This document shows, piece after piece, positions 53,087-63,172 of a stretch of 64,000 nt of DNA. The translations under genes and the position numbers were made by a program. Location: assembly GCF_030866805.1 (NCBI RefSeq), contig NZ_CP133019.1:3038001-3102000 (forward strand), given 5' to 3'. The notes under the pieces are model-generated. The model saw nothing but the letters and a program-made list of their open reading frames with translations. It had not been told where the DNA came from and did no database searches. The stretch is from Microbacterium terrisoli. Its GTDB lineage: Bacteria > Actinomycetota > Actinomycetes > Actinomycetales > Microbacteriaceae. Position 1 is the first letter of the stretch. Every line of letters starts with the position of its first letter.

Positions 53087-54810
53087 GCGTGCACCCCCAG
53101 CTGCGAGTCGACGATCTCTTTGTAGGTGGTACAGGTGACCAGCAGGTCGTCGTGTGCGCCGACCCCGACCACCCGACCGTCATCGAGCACGACGATGCGA
53201 TCGGCATCGGTGATGGTCGAGACGCGCTGCGCGACCACGATCTTGGTCACGTCGGGCATGTGCTTCCACAGCGCCTGGCGCAGCCGCGCATCGGTGGACA
53301 GGTCCAGCGCCGAGAACGAGTCGTCGAAGACGAGGATGTCGGGCTGATGCACGATCGCGCGCGCGATCGCGAGCCGCTGGCGCTGCCCGCCCGACACGTT
53401 CGTGCCGCCCTGTGCGATGCGCGAGGCCAGGCCGCCCTCCTTCTCGGCGACGAAGTCGCGCGCCTGGGCGATCTCCAGCGCCTCCCACAGGTCGGCATCG
53501 GTGGCCTCCTCACGCCCGAACCGCAGGTTCGAGGCGATGGTGCCGGTGAACAGGAACGGCCGCTGCGGCACGAGGCCGATGCCCTTCCACATCATGTCGA
53601 GGTCGGCCTCGCGCACATCGACGCCGGCCACGCGCACGGCGCCCGAGGTCACGTCGAACAGGCGCGGGATCATCGAGACGAGCGTCGTCTTGCCCGATCC
53701 GGTCGATCCGACGATCGCGACCGTCTCGCCCGGCTCGGCACGGAACGACACGTTCTGCAGCACCGGTGCCTCGGCGCCCGGATACGTGAACGTCACGTCG
53801 TCGAACTCCACCGCACCGGGGCGAGAGAAGTCGCTCACCGGGCTGTCGGGACGTGCCAGCGAGGTGTCGGCATCCAGCACCTCGCCGATGCGGTCCGCCG
53901 AGACCGCCGCACGCGGGATCATCATCGTCATGAAGCTGGCCATCAGCACGCCCATGAGGATCTGACCGACGTACTGCATGAAGGCGAACAGCGTGCCGAT
54001 CTGCACCGAGCCGTCGTTGACGGCGATGCCGCCGAACCAGATCACGCCGACGACGGTGACGTTCAGCACGAGCATCGCCATCGGGAACAGCAGCACGAAC
54101 AGCGACCCGACGTTGCGTCCGACGATCATGATGTCGGTGTTGGCCTCGCGGAACCGGCCCTCTTCGATGCGCTCGCGGACGAACGCGCGCACGACGCGCA
54201 CGCCGGTCAGCTGTTCGCGCATGATGCGGTTGACCGCGTCGAGCTTGGTCTGGTAGCGGCGGAACAGCGGCACCATGCGGCTGATGACGATGATCGCCAC
54301 GATCAGCAGGGTCGGCACCGACACGGCGATCAGCCAGCTGAGCCCGACGTTCTGCTGCAGCGCCATGATGACGCCGCCGATCGCCAGCAGCGGCGCGGTG
54401 ACGAGCATGGTGGCGCCCATCATCGCGAGCATCTGCACCTGCTGCACGTCGTTCGTGTTGCGGGTGATCAGCGATCCCGGTCCGAACGCGGAGATCTCAC
54501 GCTCGGAGAAATCGCTGACGCGGTCGTACACATCGCGGCGGATGTCGCGGCCCACCGCCATGGCCGCGCGGGCGGCGAAGTACGTGGCGACGATGGATGC
54601 CACGATCTGGCCGAGGGAGATCAGCAGCATGAACGCACCATGCGACCAGATGAAGGCGGTGTCGCCGTTGGCGACGCCCAGGTCGATGATGTCGGCATTC
54701 AGCCGGGGCAGGTAGAGCTGGGCCATCGCCGAGGCGAACTGGAAGACCAGAACGCCCAGCAGCAGCCAGCGGTATTTTTTGAGGTAGCGGACGAGGATTT
54801 TCGCAAGCAC
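53083..54810 (-). CDS. ABC transporter, fused membrane and ATPase domains (heterodimer subunit 1)
   Basis: The 575-residue half-exporter has six membrane segments (VRYLKKYRWLLLGVLVFQFA onward), Walker A GSTGSGKTT, Q-loop GLVPQRPFLFTG, signature NVSGGQRQRL and Walker B ILVFDDSFSALD. Asp replaces the usual catalytic Glu (DD instead of DE), so this ATP site is probably degenerate. Its partner keeps DE, as in other heterodimers. GTG 54810 is chosen for GGAG six bases upstream and for the family N-terminus; an upstream GTG at 54867 would add 19 residues. Confidence 0.9.
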   Translation of the reverse strand: MLAKILVRYLKKYRWLLLGVLVFQFASAMAQLYLPRLNADIIDLGVANGDTAFIWSHGAFMLLISLGQIVASIVATYFAARAAMAVGRDIRRDVYDRVSDFSEREISAFGPGSLITRNTNDVQQVQMLAMMGATMLVTAPLLAIGGVIMALQQNVGLSWLIAVSVPTLLIVAIIVISRMVPLFRRYQTKLDAVNRIMREQLTGVRVVRAFVRERIEEGRFREANTDIMIVGRNVGSLFVLLFPMAMLVLNVTVVGVIWFGGIAVNDGSVQIGTLFAFMQYVGQILMGVLMASFMTMMIPRAAVSADRIGEVLDADTSLARPDSPVSDFSRPGAVEFDDVTFTYPGAEAPVLQNVSFRAEPGETVAIVGSTGSGKTTLVSMIPRLFDVTSGAVRVAGVDVREADLDMMWKGIGLVPQRPFLFTGTIASNLRFGREEATDADLWEALEIAQARDFVAEKEGGLASRIAQGGTNVSGGQRQRLAIARAIVHQPDILVFDDSFSALDLSTDARLRQALWKHMPDVTKIVVAQRVSTITDADRIVVLDDGRVVGVGAHDDLLVTCTTYKEIVDSQLGVHA

Positions 54811-54877
54811 AAGCGACTCCAGGGGGATCGCGCGAATGCGCGGACCTTCTAGCTTGCCATAGGCCACCGACGCTGCG

Positions 54878-55345
54878 CTATACGGAGTTCACCAGCGCAT
54901 CGAGCGCGGGGCGCTGACCCTTCACCAGACGCGGGCGCGCGGCCTCCACCGGCATCCATTCGGCGCGGTCGACCTCGGCGAACTCGGCTCGCCTCCCCGA
55001 CCGCGGAGGCCACTCCATCTCGAACGTGCCGTAGGAGAAGGAGGATGACGCGAACCCCACGCCGTCGGCGGCGAAGACCGTGACCTTCTTGCCCGACGAG
55101 TACGCCCACGTGCCCAGCTCGACGTACGGCCCGGCGGGCGGATCGACACCGAGCTCTTCACGGAACTCGCGGGTCGCGGCATCCATCGCCGTTTCGACCG
55201 CGGGATCGAACTCGCCCTTCGGAATCGACCATGCCGCCTCGTCCTTGCGCGCCCAGAACGGCCCGCCCATGTGCGCGATCAGAACCTCGAGGCCGCCTGC
55301 ATCACCGCGACGGTGCAGCAGCAGTCCCGCGCTCGTCGTGACCAC
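54878..55345 (-). CDS. Nudix hydrolase
   Basis: The 155-residue protein has a Nudix box variant PKGEFDPAVETAMDAATREF followed by REELG, with the REFREE metal-binding helix intact but six rather than five residues between Gly and the first Glu. VLIAHMGGPFWARKDEAAWS at the N-side resembles the group that takes dinucleoside polyphosphates or ADP-ribose-type substrates. GTG 55345 starts 14 bases after the aldo/keto reductase stop, with GGGGG between. Confidence 0.83.
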   Translation of the reverse strand: MVTTSAGLLLHRRGDAGGLEVLIAHMGGPFWARKDEAAWSIPKGEFDPAVETAMDAATREFREELGVDPPAGPYVELGTWAYSSGKKVTVFAADGVGFASSSFSYGTFEMEWPPRSGRRAEFAEVDRAEWMPVEAARPRLVKGQRPALDALVNSV

Positions 55346-55359
55346 GGCAGCCCCCGGGG

Positions 55360-56370
55360 TCAGGGCCGCGTCTTGGGCGAGACGTCGTACGTGTTCGCCG
55401 GGTCGCGCACGACGACATCGCCCAGAGCCGCGTCGATCGCTGCCAGGACGTCGCCGTCGAGCTTCACGCCCGATGCCGCGACGTTCGAGGCGATCTGCTC
55501 GGGGCGGGATGCCCCGACCAGAGCCGAGGCGACGTTCGGGTTCTGCAGCACCCACGCGATGGCCAGCTGCGGCATCGTCAGGCCGAGGTCTGCGGCGATG
55601 GGCTTGAGGTTCTGCACCGCGGCGAGCACGTCATCGCGCAGCAGGCGCTTGATGAACTGGGCGCCGCTCTTCTCATCGGTCGCCCGTGATCCGGCAGGCA
55701 CCGGCTGGCCCGGCAGGTACTTGCCGCTGAGCACGCCCTGCGCCATCGGCGACCAGACGACCTGCGACAGACCGAGCTCGGTGCTGGTGGGGACGACCTT
55801 CTCTTCGATCACGCGCCACAGCATCGAGTACTGCGGCTGGTTCGACACGAACGGCACGTGCAGCTCTTTCGCGAGGCCTGCCGCATCGCGCAGCTGCTCG
55901 GCGGTCCACTCGCTCACGCCGATGTAGAGGGCCTTGCCCTGTCGCACGACGTCGGCGAAGGCCTGCATGGTCTCTTCCAGCGGCGTCTCGTAGTCGTAGC
56001 GGTGCGCCTGGTACAGGTCGACGTAGTCGACCCCGAGGCGGCGCAGCGACCCGTCGATGCCCTCGCGGATGTGCTTGCGCGACAGCCCGGCGTCGTTCGG
56101 CCCCTTCGGGCCGATCGGCCAGTAGACCTTCGTGAAGATCTCCAGCCCCTCGCGGCGTCGTCCTGCCAGAGCCTTGCCCAGCACGACCTCGGCGGCCGTG
56201 TTCGCATACGTGTCGGCGGTGTCGAATGTCGTGATGCCGGCATCCAGCGCCGCATGCACGGTGGCGATCGCGGCGGAATCGTCCACCTGCGATGCGTGCG
56301 TCACCCAGTTGCCGTAGGTGATCTCCGAAACCTTCAGTCCGCTGTTGCCGAGGTGGCGATATTCGACCAT
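55360..56370 (-). CDS. Aldo/keto reductase
   Basis: The 336-residue TIM-barrel enzyme has the catalytic set Asp and Tyr in FDTADTYANTAAEVVLG (near residues 51-56), Lys in IFTKVYWPIG and His in YQAHRYDYETPLEETM. NADPH-binding SNVAASGVKL lies near the C-terminus. It resembles the voltage-gated potassium channel beta-subunit-like AKR group; the substrate is unknown. The ATG lies six bases after TAGCGT with GAGGG between, allowing either initiation mode. Confidence 0.9.
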   Translation of the reverse strand: MVEYRHLGNSGLKVSEITYGNWVTHASQVDDSAAIATVHAALDAGITTFDTADTYANTAAEVVLGKALAGRRREGLEIFTKVYWPIGPKGPNDAGLSRKHIREGIDGSLRRLGVDYVDLYQAHRYDYETPLEETMQAFADVVRQGKALYIGVSEWTAEQLRDAAGLAKELHVPFVSNQPQYSMLWRVIEEKVVPTSTELGLSQVVWSPMAQGVLSGKYLPGQPVPAGSRATDEKSGAQFIKRLLRDDVLAAVQNLKPIAADLGLTMPQLAIAWVLQNPNVASALVGASRPEQIASNVAASGVKLDGDVLAAIDAALGDVVVRDPANTYDVSPKTRP

Positions 56371-56404
56371 CCCTCAACGCTACTCGTGCCGGACCGGGTG
56401 CGAT

Positions 56405-56434
56405 GACACAGCCGGCGGCGGGGCCGGCTGTGTC
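56405..56434. repeat. 12-bp hairpin upstream of the aldo/keto reductase
   Basis: GACACAGCCGGC (56405-56416) and GCCGGCTGTGTC (56423-56434) are perfect complements around a 6-base loop. It lies between the rlmN 3' end and the reductase promoter and may be a terminator for readthrough from rlmN. Confidence 0.6.
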
Positions 56435-56510
56435 GGCACGCTCGGCGACCACGATGCCGATGATCGCGGCCATGAGGCCATCGGAGCCGAAGCGCCCCGG
56501 GCCGATGGTG

Positions 56511-56576
56511 TTCAGTCGGCACTTGTGACCATTCGCCACAGGAAGAGCGGTCACAGCTGCCGACTGAAAGTCGGCA
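56511..56576 (-). terminator. Overlapping alternative hairpins after rlmN
   Basis: A 20-base arm pair (56511-56530 with 56549-56568) matches at 18 of 20 positions. Part of its right arm, TGCCGACT (56558-56565), can pair instead with AGTCGGCA (56569-56576) around GAA. The two folds exclude each other. The element lies 35 bases beyond the rlmN stop, so a terminator is likely, but the geometry is attenuator-like. Confidence 0.55.
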
Positions 56577-56611
56577 ACCCGAGAAGCACACGGGCGGGAC
56601 GCGGGGTCCGC

Positions 56612-57850
56612 TCAGACCTCGGCGGGGGTCCCCTCGGCCGCCTGCTGGTCGGCTTCGGTGGCCACCAGCTGGCCGCACGCGCCGTCGATGTCCTTTCCGC
56701 GGGTGTCGCGGATCGTGGTCGGGATGCCGTGGGCTTCGAGTCGGCGCACGAATTCGTCCTGCGCGGCCCGGGTGGATGCCGTCCACACCGACCCGGGGGT
56801 CGGGTTCAGCGGAATCGGGTTGACGTGCACCCAGCCGCGCCCGCGCGCGTTGAGCTTCTCGCCGAGCAGGTCGGCGCGCCAGCCGTGGTCGTTCATGTCC
56901 TTGATCAGGGCGTATTCGATCGAGACTCGGCGACCGGTCTTCTCGAAGTACTCCCGCGCGGCGTCCAGTGCCTCATCGACCTTCCAGCGGGAGTTGACCG
57001 GGATCATCTCGTCGCGCAGCTCGTCGTCGGGCGCGTGCAGCGAGAGCGCGAAGGTGACCGGGATGCCCTCGGCGGACAGCTTGCGGATGGCCGGCACCAG
57101 CCCGACCGTCGAGATCGTGATGCCGCGCGCGCTCATGCCCAGGCCGTGCTTCTTGTCGACCATGACGCGCACCGCCTGCATGACGCGTGCATAGTTGGCC
57201 AGCGGCTCGCCCATGCCCATGAACACGATGTTCGAGACCCGCTCGCCCTCGTGCCCGAACTCGCGCGGATCGCCCAGCTGGCCCTCGGCGATCACCCGGT
57301 TGGCGCGCACCACCTGCGCCACGATCTCGGCGGCCGACATGTTGCGGGTCAGCCCCGCCTGGCCGGTCGCGCAGAACGGACAGTTCATGCCGCAGCCGGC
57401 CTGGCTCGACACGCACAGCGTGATGCGGCCCGGGTAGCGCATCAGCACGGACTCGACCAGCGCCCCGCCGTGCAGCTTCCAGAGGAACTTGATGGTGTCG
57501 CCGCGGTCGGTCTGCAGCCGGCGCACCTCGGTCAGCAGCGGCGGCAGCATGCCGTGCACGAACTCTTCGCGCCCGTCGGCGGGCAGATCGGTCATCGCGG
57601 CCGGGTCGTGCGTACCGTGCACGAAGTAGTGCTTCTCCAGCTGGGCGGCACGGAAGCCGGGCATGCCGAGCTCGGTCACCTTCTCGATTCGCTGCTCGTG
57701 CGTGAGGTCGGCCAGGTGCACGGGCGGCTTGCCCCGCCTGGGGCTGGCGAACTGCAGCAGCGGCCGGCCCTCGGCATCCTTCTTCTGCGTCCACCCCTCG
57801 GTCTTGGGCCGCACCTGGGTGCGCAGGGGAGTCTCGGGCGTGGCGGTCAT
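56612..57850 (-). CDS. rlmN: 23S rRNA (adenine-C2)-methyltransferase RlmN
   Basis: This radical-SAM enzyme (412 residues) methylates A2503 of 23S rRNA and some tRNAs. The Fe-S motif is [12 protein letters not shown] near residue 158, preceded by the SSQAG strand. [36 protein letters not shown] sequence and the C-terminal [11 protein letters not shown] with the methyl-carrying Cys are present. Extra N- and C-terminal tails of ~40 and ~20 residues are normal for actinobacteria. It stands alone. Confidence 0.95.
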   Translation of the reverse strand: MTATPETPLRTQVRPKTEGWTQKKDAEGRPLLQFASPRRGKPPVHLADLTHEQRIEKVTELGMPGFRAAQLEKHYFVHGTHDPAAMTDLPADGREEFVHGMLPPLLTEVRRLQTDRGDTIKFLWKLHGGALVESVLMRYPGRITLCVSSQAGCGMNCPFCATGQAGLTRNMSAAEIVAQVVRANRVIAEGQLGDPREFGHEGERVSNIVFMGMGEPLANYARVMQAVRVMVDKKHGLGMSARGITISTVGLVPAIRKLSAEGIPVTFALSLHAPDDELRDEMIPVNSRWKVDEALDAAREYFEKTGRRVSIEYALIKDMNDHGWRADLLGEKLNARGRGWVHVNPIPLNPTPGSVWTASTRAAQDEFVRRLEAHGIPTTIRDTRGKDIDGACGQLVATEADQQAAEGTPAEV

Positions 57851-57900
57851 GTGTCCAGATTAGGCGAGACGCCTGCGCGGATGCTGGTGGGGCGCCGAGT

Positions 57901-58659
57901 TCACACGAGCAGGTAGAGCGAGCCGACCACCGTCAGCGCGATGATGATCCGGTCGAACAGCTTCTGGCTGATGCGCCCCGCGATCAGTCGACCGCCGAAG
58001 GCGGCAGCCACCACGACCGGGATGAGCACCGCGTTCACCAGGAGCCCTGACGGCGTGATCAGGCCGAGGCCGATGGAGAACGGCAGCTTGGTGATGTTGA
58101 CGATCGCGAAGAACCAGGCCGAGGTGCCCAGGAACGCCTTGACCGGAAAGCGTGCGGCCAGGAAGTACATCGACATCACCGGCCCGGCGGCGTTGGCCAC
58201 CATCGTGGTGAATCCGGCGAGACTGCCGTAGGTGGCTGCGGCGACCCGATGCGAACCGGCGTCGCCGGGAACCGGCTCCCGCCGGGCCCGCCGTGCCCGC
58301 CGCCAGAGACTGACCGCCACCACCGTCAGCAGCAGGAGCCCGATCATCCGGCGCACCCAGGCATCGGAGGCGAAGGCGAGGAACACCGCGCCGCCGACGA
58401 GCCCCACGATCACGGCGGGCGCCAGTCGGATCAGGGTGCGGGTGTCGGCGTGCCGGCGGTATGCCCACAGCGCGAAGACGTCGCCGACGATCAGCAGCAC
58501 CAGGATCGTGCCGGTGGACTGCTTGGCCGGCAGCACGGCGGCGAACAGAGCCACCGCCAGGGTCGCCGCCCCCGGCAGCGCCGCTTTGGACAGCCCGATC
58601 ACGGCCGCCCCGACCGCGAGCGCGAGCCACGCCAGCACGGACAGGTCAGGCAGCATCAC
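57901..58659 (-). CDS. TauE/SafE family sulfite/anion exporter
   Basis: The 252-residue membrane protein has about eight hydrophobic segments in two repeats. Family pieces are AVIGLSKAALPGAATLAVAL near residue 18 and YGSLAGFTTMVANAAGPVMS near 143, the paired signature of TauE/SafE transporters of sulfite or organosulfonates. GTG 58659 lies six bases after TAGCGT (leaderless). It is divergent from the nucleosidase gene. Confidence 0.87.
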   Translation of the reverse strand: MMLPDLSVLAWLALAVGAAVIGLSKAALPGAATLAVALFAAVLPAKQSTGTILVLLIVGDVFALWAYRRHADTRTLIRLAPAVIVGLVGGAVFLAFASDAWVRRMIGLLLLTVVAVSLWRRARRARREPVPGDAGSHRVAAATYGSLAGFTTMVANAAGPVMSMYFLAARFPVKAFLGTSAWFFAIVNITKLPFSIGLGLITPSGLLVNAVLIPVVVAAAFGGRLIAGRISQKLFDRIIIALTVVGSLYLLV

Positions 58660-58739
58660 CCGCTCACGCTACCGAAGCGACGCGAGGGTCTGAGCCGCGA
58701 CCCGATCTGATCCTTACGGGTGCCTGGAAGAATGGGCGA

Positions 58740-59312
58740 GTGAGACTTCTCGTCGCGGCACTGGATGCCGAACTCGTGGCTTTTCCCGCTGACCTGCCCG
58801 GCTTCGACCGGCTCGTGACCGGCCCCGGCAAGCTGCAGGCCACGTTCGCCCTGACGCGTGCCCTCGATGCCAAGAGCTACGAGGAGGTCCTGGTGGTCGG
58901 CACGGCCGGGGCCATCGACCCGGCATTGGAGCCTGCGGTGTACGACATCGACGCGGCGATCCAGCACGACGTCACCGACATCGACGGTGTGGTCGGGCAG
59001 CACGTATCGCTGCCGGCGCGGGTGACGGTCGCCGGCGCATCGCCGTCGGCGAGCGCGGTCACGATCGCGACGGGCGACCACTTCGTCGACGGCGCCGAAG
59101 CCGTGCAGGCGATCCTGCCGCTGGGTGCACGCCTGGTCGACATGGAGACCTACGCCTACGCGTGGGTCGCCGCGCAGTTCGGCGTGCCGATCCGCGTGCT
59201 CAAAGCGGTCTCGGACCGCGCGCAGGACGACGCGATCACGGACTGGCGCGCCGCCGTCGCCGCCTGCAGCGCGCAGCTGCGCGACACCGTGCGCGCCGAC
59301 TACGGCGTCTGA
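58740..59312 (+). CDS. Nucleosidase of the MTA/SAH nucleosidase family
   Basis: The 190-residue protein matches the PNP_UDP_1 fold with GTAGAIDPALEPAVYDIDAA, the catalytic LVDMETYAYAWVA segment (Met-Glu binding ribose) and a KAVSDRAQDDAITDW region with catalytic Asp. It would split adenine-type nucleosides such as methylthioadenosine. It is shorter than typical MTA/SAH enzymes (~230). GTG 58740 is used; no better start is in frame. Its stop overlaps the next ATG (TGATG). Confidence 0.83.
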   Translation: MRLLVAALDAELVAFPADLPGFDRLVTGPGKLQATFALTRALDAKSYEEVLVVGTAGAIDPALEPAVYDIDAAIQHDVTDIDGVVGQHVSLPARVTVAGASPSASAVTIATGDHFVDGAEAVQAILPLGARLVDMETYAYAWVAAQFGVPIRVLKAVSDRAQDDAITDWRAAVAACSAQLRDTVRADYGV

Positions 59313-60166
59313 TGGCCACGCCGGCACCCCGCGTCGTCTTCCTCGACATCGACGGCACGCTGGTCGATCACGCGCAGCACCTGCCCGACTCGGCCGTGGC
59401 CGCCGTCCGGGGCGCCCGCGCGGCCGGGCACCGGGTGTATCTGTGCACCGGGCGGGCGCGTGCGAGCATCCTGCCGCACGTGCTGCAGGTCGGCTTCGAC
59501 GGCGTGATCTCCGCCGGCGGTGGATTCATCGAGTCCGACGGGGCGCTGCTGATCTCCCGCGCGATGGCGCCCGCCGACGTCCAGACCCTGGTCTCGTTCT
59601 TCACGGCGCACGATCTCGAGTACACGCTGCAGGCGTTCGATGACGCCTACCCGAGCGCGGGGCTGCTCGCGCGCATGAGGCCGATCCTGCAGCGCGAGAG
59701 CCCCGATCCGCGGCTGGCCGCGGCATCCGCCCAGCGCCTCGTCCGGCTCACGACCGCCTTCACGTACCGCGGCGCCGCGCCCACCGACACGATCGCGAAG
59801 GCGACGTTCCTGGGGCGGGATGCCTCGGCCTACCGCCTCGTGCGCGACGGACTGGGCGAGCGGTTCCATGTGATCACCGGGTCGATCCCCTATCTCGACT
59901 CCTCCGGCGGCGAGGTGAGCCTGCGCGGCATGAACAAGGGCACCTCGATCACACTGCTGCTCGAGCGGCTCGGCGTGCCCGTCTCGTCGTCGATCGCGAT
60001 CGGCGACAGCATGAACGACATCGAGATGCTGCAGACGGTCGGGGTCGGCATTGCGATGGGGGATGCCGCAGCCGACGTGCGCGCGATCGCCGACGAGGTC
60101 ACGGGGACGGTCGCCGAGGACGGAGTGTGGGCCGCGTTCGCCCGGCACGGACTCCTCGGTCGTTGA
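59312..60166 (+). CDS. HAD superfamily hydrolase, Cof-type
   Basis: The 284-residue phosphatase has motif I FLDIDGTLVD (residues ~10-19, nucleophile Asp), motif II region YLCTGRARASILP, and motifs III/IV GMNKGTSITLLLER and AIGDSMNDIEMLQ near 220-250. The large cap domain is of the Cof (C2) type. It probably dephosphorylates sugar or nucleotide phosphates. It is coupled to the nucleosidase, and its stop lies in a GGTCGTTGAGCGAG element. Confidence 0.9.
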   Translation: MATPAPRVVFLDIDGTLVDHAQHLPDSAVAAVRGARAAGHRVYLCTGRARASILPHVLQVGFDGVISAGGGFIESDGALLISRAMAPADVQTLVSFFTAHDLEYTLQAFDDAYPSAGLLARMRPILQRESPDPRLAAASAQRLVRLTTAFTYRGAAPTDTIAKATFLGRDASAYRLVRDGLGERFHVITGSIPYLDSSGGEVSLRGMNKGTSITLLLERLGVPVSSSIAIGDSMNDIEMLQTVGVGIAMGDAAADVRAIADEVTGTVAEDGVWAAFARHGLLGR

Positions 60167-60171
60167 GCGAG
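60158..60171. repeat. GGTCGTTGAGCGAG element supplying a stop codon
   Basis: A 14-base element one base different from that at 22633. In both places the TGA inside it is the stop of the upstream gene, giving the same Gly-Arg ending. It may be a dispersed intergenic repeat. Confidence 0.5.
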
Positions 60172-60182
60172 GACGCGCTCGG

Positions 60183-61022
<840 letters not shown>

Positions 61023-61046
61023 GTCGGTCCTCTGGAGTGGAGAGCG

Positions 61047-61808
61047 TCAGCGCTTCTGGGTGAATGCGCGGATGCGTGCCTGCGCTTCGGGGGTGTCGAA
61101 GGCGGCGCCGATGGATCGGGCCTCTTCGCTCAACTGCTCGGCGAACGTGCGGCTGCGCTGCGAGCGGACCAGCCGCTTGGCCTGACCGTACGCGCCGCGG
61201 GCGCCCGACAGCCAGAAGTGCGCGATCTCTTCGGCGCGCAGTCCGACGGCGTCGGGGGCCGTGACCTCGGCGACCAGACCCCACTCGAGCGCCTCGGCGG
61301 CCGAGAGCATGCGGTCCTGCAGCACGAGCTGCAGCGCACGCCGTTCGCCCACCGCACGGGACAGCTGCGCCGAGACCGACAGGTCGGGGGTCAGGCCGAC
61401 GTTGGCGTACAGGCTGCCGATCTGCGAGTCCTCGCCGACGACGGCGTAGTCGCTGGCCATCAGAATGCCGAGGCCTCCGCCGGCGGTCGTGCCGTGGGCT
61501 GCGGCGACCACCGGAACCGCCGATTCGACCAGGGCGCGGATGCCGGAGTTGATGACTTCGGCCAGCGAGGTGATGTCGGCGCCTGAGCCCATCTTCTCGG
61601 CCATGTCGCGCACGTCGCCGCCGGCGCAGAACGAGCGGCCCGCGGCATCCACGATGATCGCCCCGACGTCGTCACGAGTGGTCGCCTCGCGGGCGATGTC
61701 GGCCCAGGTCCGCGCCGAATCGGCGTTGAAGGCGTTGAGCCGCTCGGGACGGTTCAACGTGATGCGGGCAAGGCCGTCGGTGACCGAGAAGAGGATCGGG
61801 TCGGTCAT
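61047..61808 (-). CDS. Enoyl-CoA hydratase/isomerase family protein
   Basis: The 253-residue crotonase shows [15 protein letters not shown] (near residue 60) and [20 protein letters not shown] (near 104) for the oxyanion hole. The usual catalytic glutamate region reads [19 protein letters not shown], where the first Glu is replaced, so it may be an isomerase rather than a hydratase. It overlaps the following SDR gene and forms an acyl-CoA operon with both SDRs. Confidence 0.88.
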   Translation of the reverse strand: MTDPILFSVTDGLARITLNRPERLNAFNADSARTWADIAREATTRDDVGAIIVDAAGRSFCAGGDVRDMAEKMGSGADITSLAEVINSGIRALVESAVPVVAAAHGTTAGGGLGILMASDYAVVGEDSQIGSLYANVGLTPDLSVSAQLSRAVGERRALQLVLQDRMLSAAEALEWGLVAEVTAPDAVGLRAEEIAHFWLSGARGAYGQAKRLVRSQRSRTFAEQLSEEARSIGAAFDTPEAQARIRAFTQKR

Positions 61809-62566
61809 TTCGGCGCCATCCGGATCGCCCCGTCGAGGCGGATCGTCTCACCGTTGAGGTAGCCGTTGTCGATGATCGACAGGGCCAGGCTCGCGTACTC
61901 GTCGGGCGTGCCCAGCCGCGCCGGATAGGGCACCTGCTGGCCGAGCGAGGCCTGCGCGGCCTCGGGCAGACCTGCGAGCATCGGGGTCTCCATGATGCCG
62001 GGGGCGATCGTGCACACCCGGATGCCGTAGCGGGCGAGTTCGCGGGCGATGGGCAGCGTCATCGAGTGGATGCCGCCCTTGCTGGCCGAATACGCCGGCT
62101 GGCCGATCTGACCGTCGAACGCCGCGACGCTTGCGGTGTTGACGATCACTCCGCGGTCGCCGCCGGCGGTCGGGTCGGTCTTGCTCATCACGGCCGATGC
62201 CTGTGCGATGACGTTGTAGGTGCCGATCAGGTTCACCTGGATGATCTTGACGAATGCGGCCAACGGCGACGGGTTGCCCTCGCGGTTGAGGACCTTCGCC
62301 GGCGGCGCGATGCCGGCGCAATTGATCACGACCCGCAGCGGGCCGGCCGTGGCGGCGACCTGCACGGCGGCGGCGACCTGCTCGGGGTCGGTGACGTCAG
62401 CGGGGGCGAAAGCGCCGCCCAGTTCGGCTGCGACCTGCTCGCCCGCCGAGGCCGGCAGGTCCACGATCGTGACGTGGGCGCCGGCGGCGGCCAGGCGCCG
62501 GGCGGTAGCACGTCCCAGTCCGCTTGCGCCACCGGTGACGAGGGCGGATGCTCCCGTGATCTCCAT
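61805..62566 (-). CDS. Short-chain 3-hydroxyacyl-CoA dehydrogenase (SDR, HSD10-like)
   Basis: The 253-residue SDR has [17 protein letters not shown] near residue 10, the [16 protein letters not shown] segment at ~82, [20 protein letters not shown] with catalytic Ser, and YSASKGG with Tyr/Lys. The pattern resembles the HSD10/type 2 3-hydroxyacyl-CoA dehydrogenases of beta-oxidation and isoleucine breakdown. AAGGAG precedes the ATG. Stop overlaps the crotonase start in ATGA. Confidence 0.9.
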   Translation of the reverse strand: MEITGASALVTGGASGLGRATARRLAAAGAHVTIVDLPASAGEQVAAELGGAFAPADVTDPEQVAAAVQVAATAGPLRVVINCAGIAPPAKVLNREGNPSPLAAFVKIIQVNLIGTYNVIAQASAVMSKTDPTAGGDRGVIVNTASVAAFDGQIGQPAYSASKGGIHSMTLPIARELARYGIRVCTIAPGIMETPMLAGLPEAAQASLGQQVPYPARLGTPDEYASLALSIIDNGYLNGETIRLDGAIRMAPK

Positions 62567-62594
62567 GCGTTCTCCTTCGAACCCGCCGGCAGGA

Positions 62595-62631
62595 CCGGCT
62601 TCGACATTCCGGCTGCGCCGGCTTCGACATT
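62595..62631. repeat. Direct repeat CCGGCTTCGACATT upstream of the acyl-CoA operon
   Basis: CCGGCTTCGACATT occurs at 62595-62608 and 62618-62631, a 23-base period, just before the SDR gene. The spacing of about two helical turns suits a regulator, or it may be a slippage product. Confidence 0.45.
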
Positions 62632-62719
62632 GAGTGCCAGCATACGCGGGACTCGGTGCCAGCTTGTGCGTCATCGGCACCTGTGCCCAGAGTAGCCCGG
62701 GCGGGTGTTGACTGGGAGC

Positions 62720-63067
62720 ATGGAGATTCGGGTGAAGCGCGTCTACGACGAGCCGGCCGCATCCGACGGGTTCCGCGTGCTGGTGGACCGGTTGTGGCCG
62801 CGCGGGCTGTCGAAGGAGAAGGCCGACATCGACCTGTGGGACAAGGACGTCGCCCCCAGCGGCGAACTGCGCAAGGCGTTCCATCACAAAGACCTGCCGC
62901 ACGACGAGTTCGAGAAGGCCTACACGGCTGAGCTGGCCGACAACCAGGCCGCCCTGGCATCGCTGCGCGAGCAGATCGCCGGGCACGACGTGGTCACACT
63001 GCTGTTCAGCTCACACGACGAGCAGCACACCCACGCCGGGCTGCTGCGCGACGCGCTTCAGGGCTGA
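62720..63067 (+). CDS. DUF488 family protein
   Basis: The 115-residue protein starts [20 protein letters not shown] and carries the DUF488 landmarks [19 protein letters not shown] and [17 protein letters not shown]. The function is unknown; several actinobacterial members occur beside stress genes. A GGGAG lies almost against the ATG, so initiation is unusual. It diverges from the acyl-CoA operon. Confidence 0.85.
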   Translation: MEIRVKRVYDEPAASDGFRVLVDRLWPRGLSKEKADIDLWDKDVAPSGELRKAFHHKDLPHDEFEKAYTAELADNQAALASLREQIAGHDVVTLLFSSHDEQHTHAGLLRDALQG

Positions 63068-63172
63068 GCCCGCGCCGGGTCGGGTCGGGTTCGGTCGAGT
63101 CAACGCGAGCGTGCGGCGGATGTCTGCGCACCGCGGCGAGGTGGTGCGTGCAGCGGGTGGTGTGCGACCGAC

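Noticed and set aside
53089..54852. Very long open frame antisense to the half-exporter gene
   Set aside because: The sense strand has full ABC transporter motifs; the antisense product is His/Arg/Asp-rich low complexity, a usual artefact of high GC.
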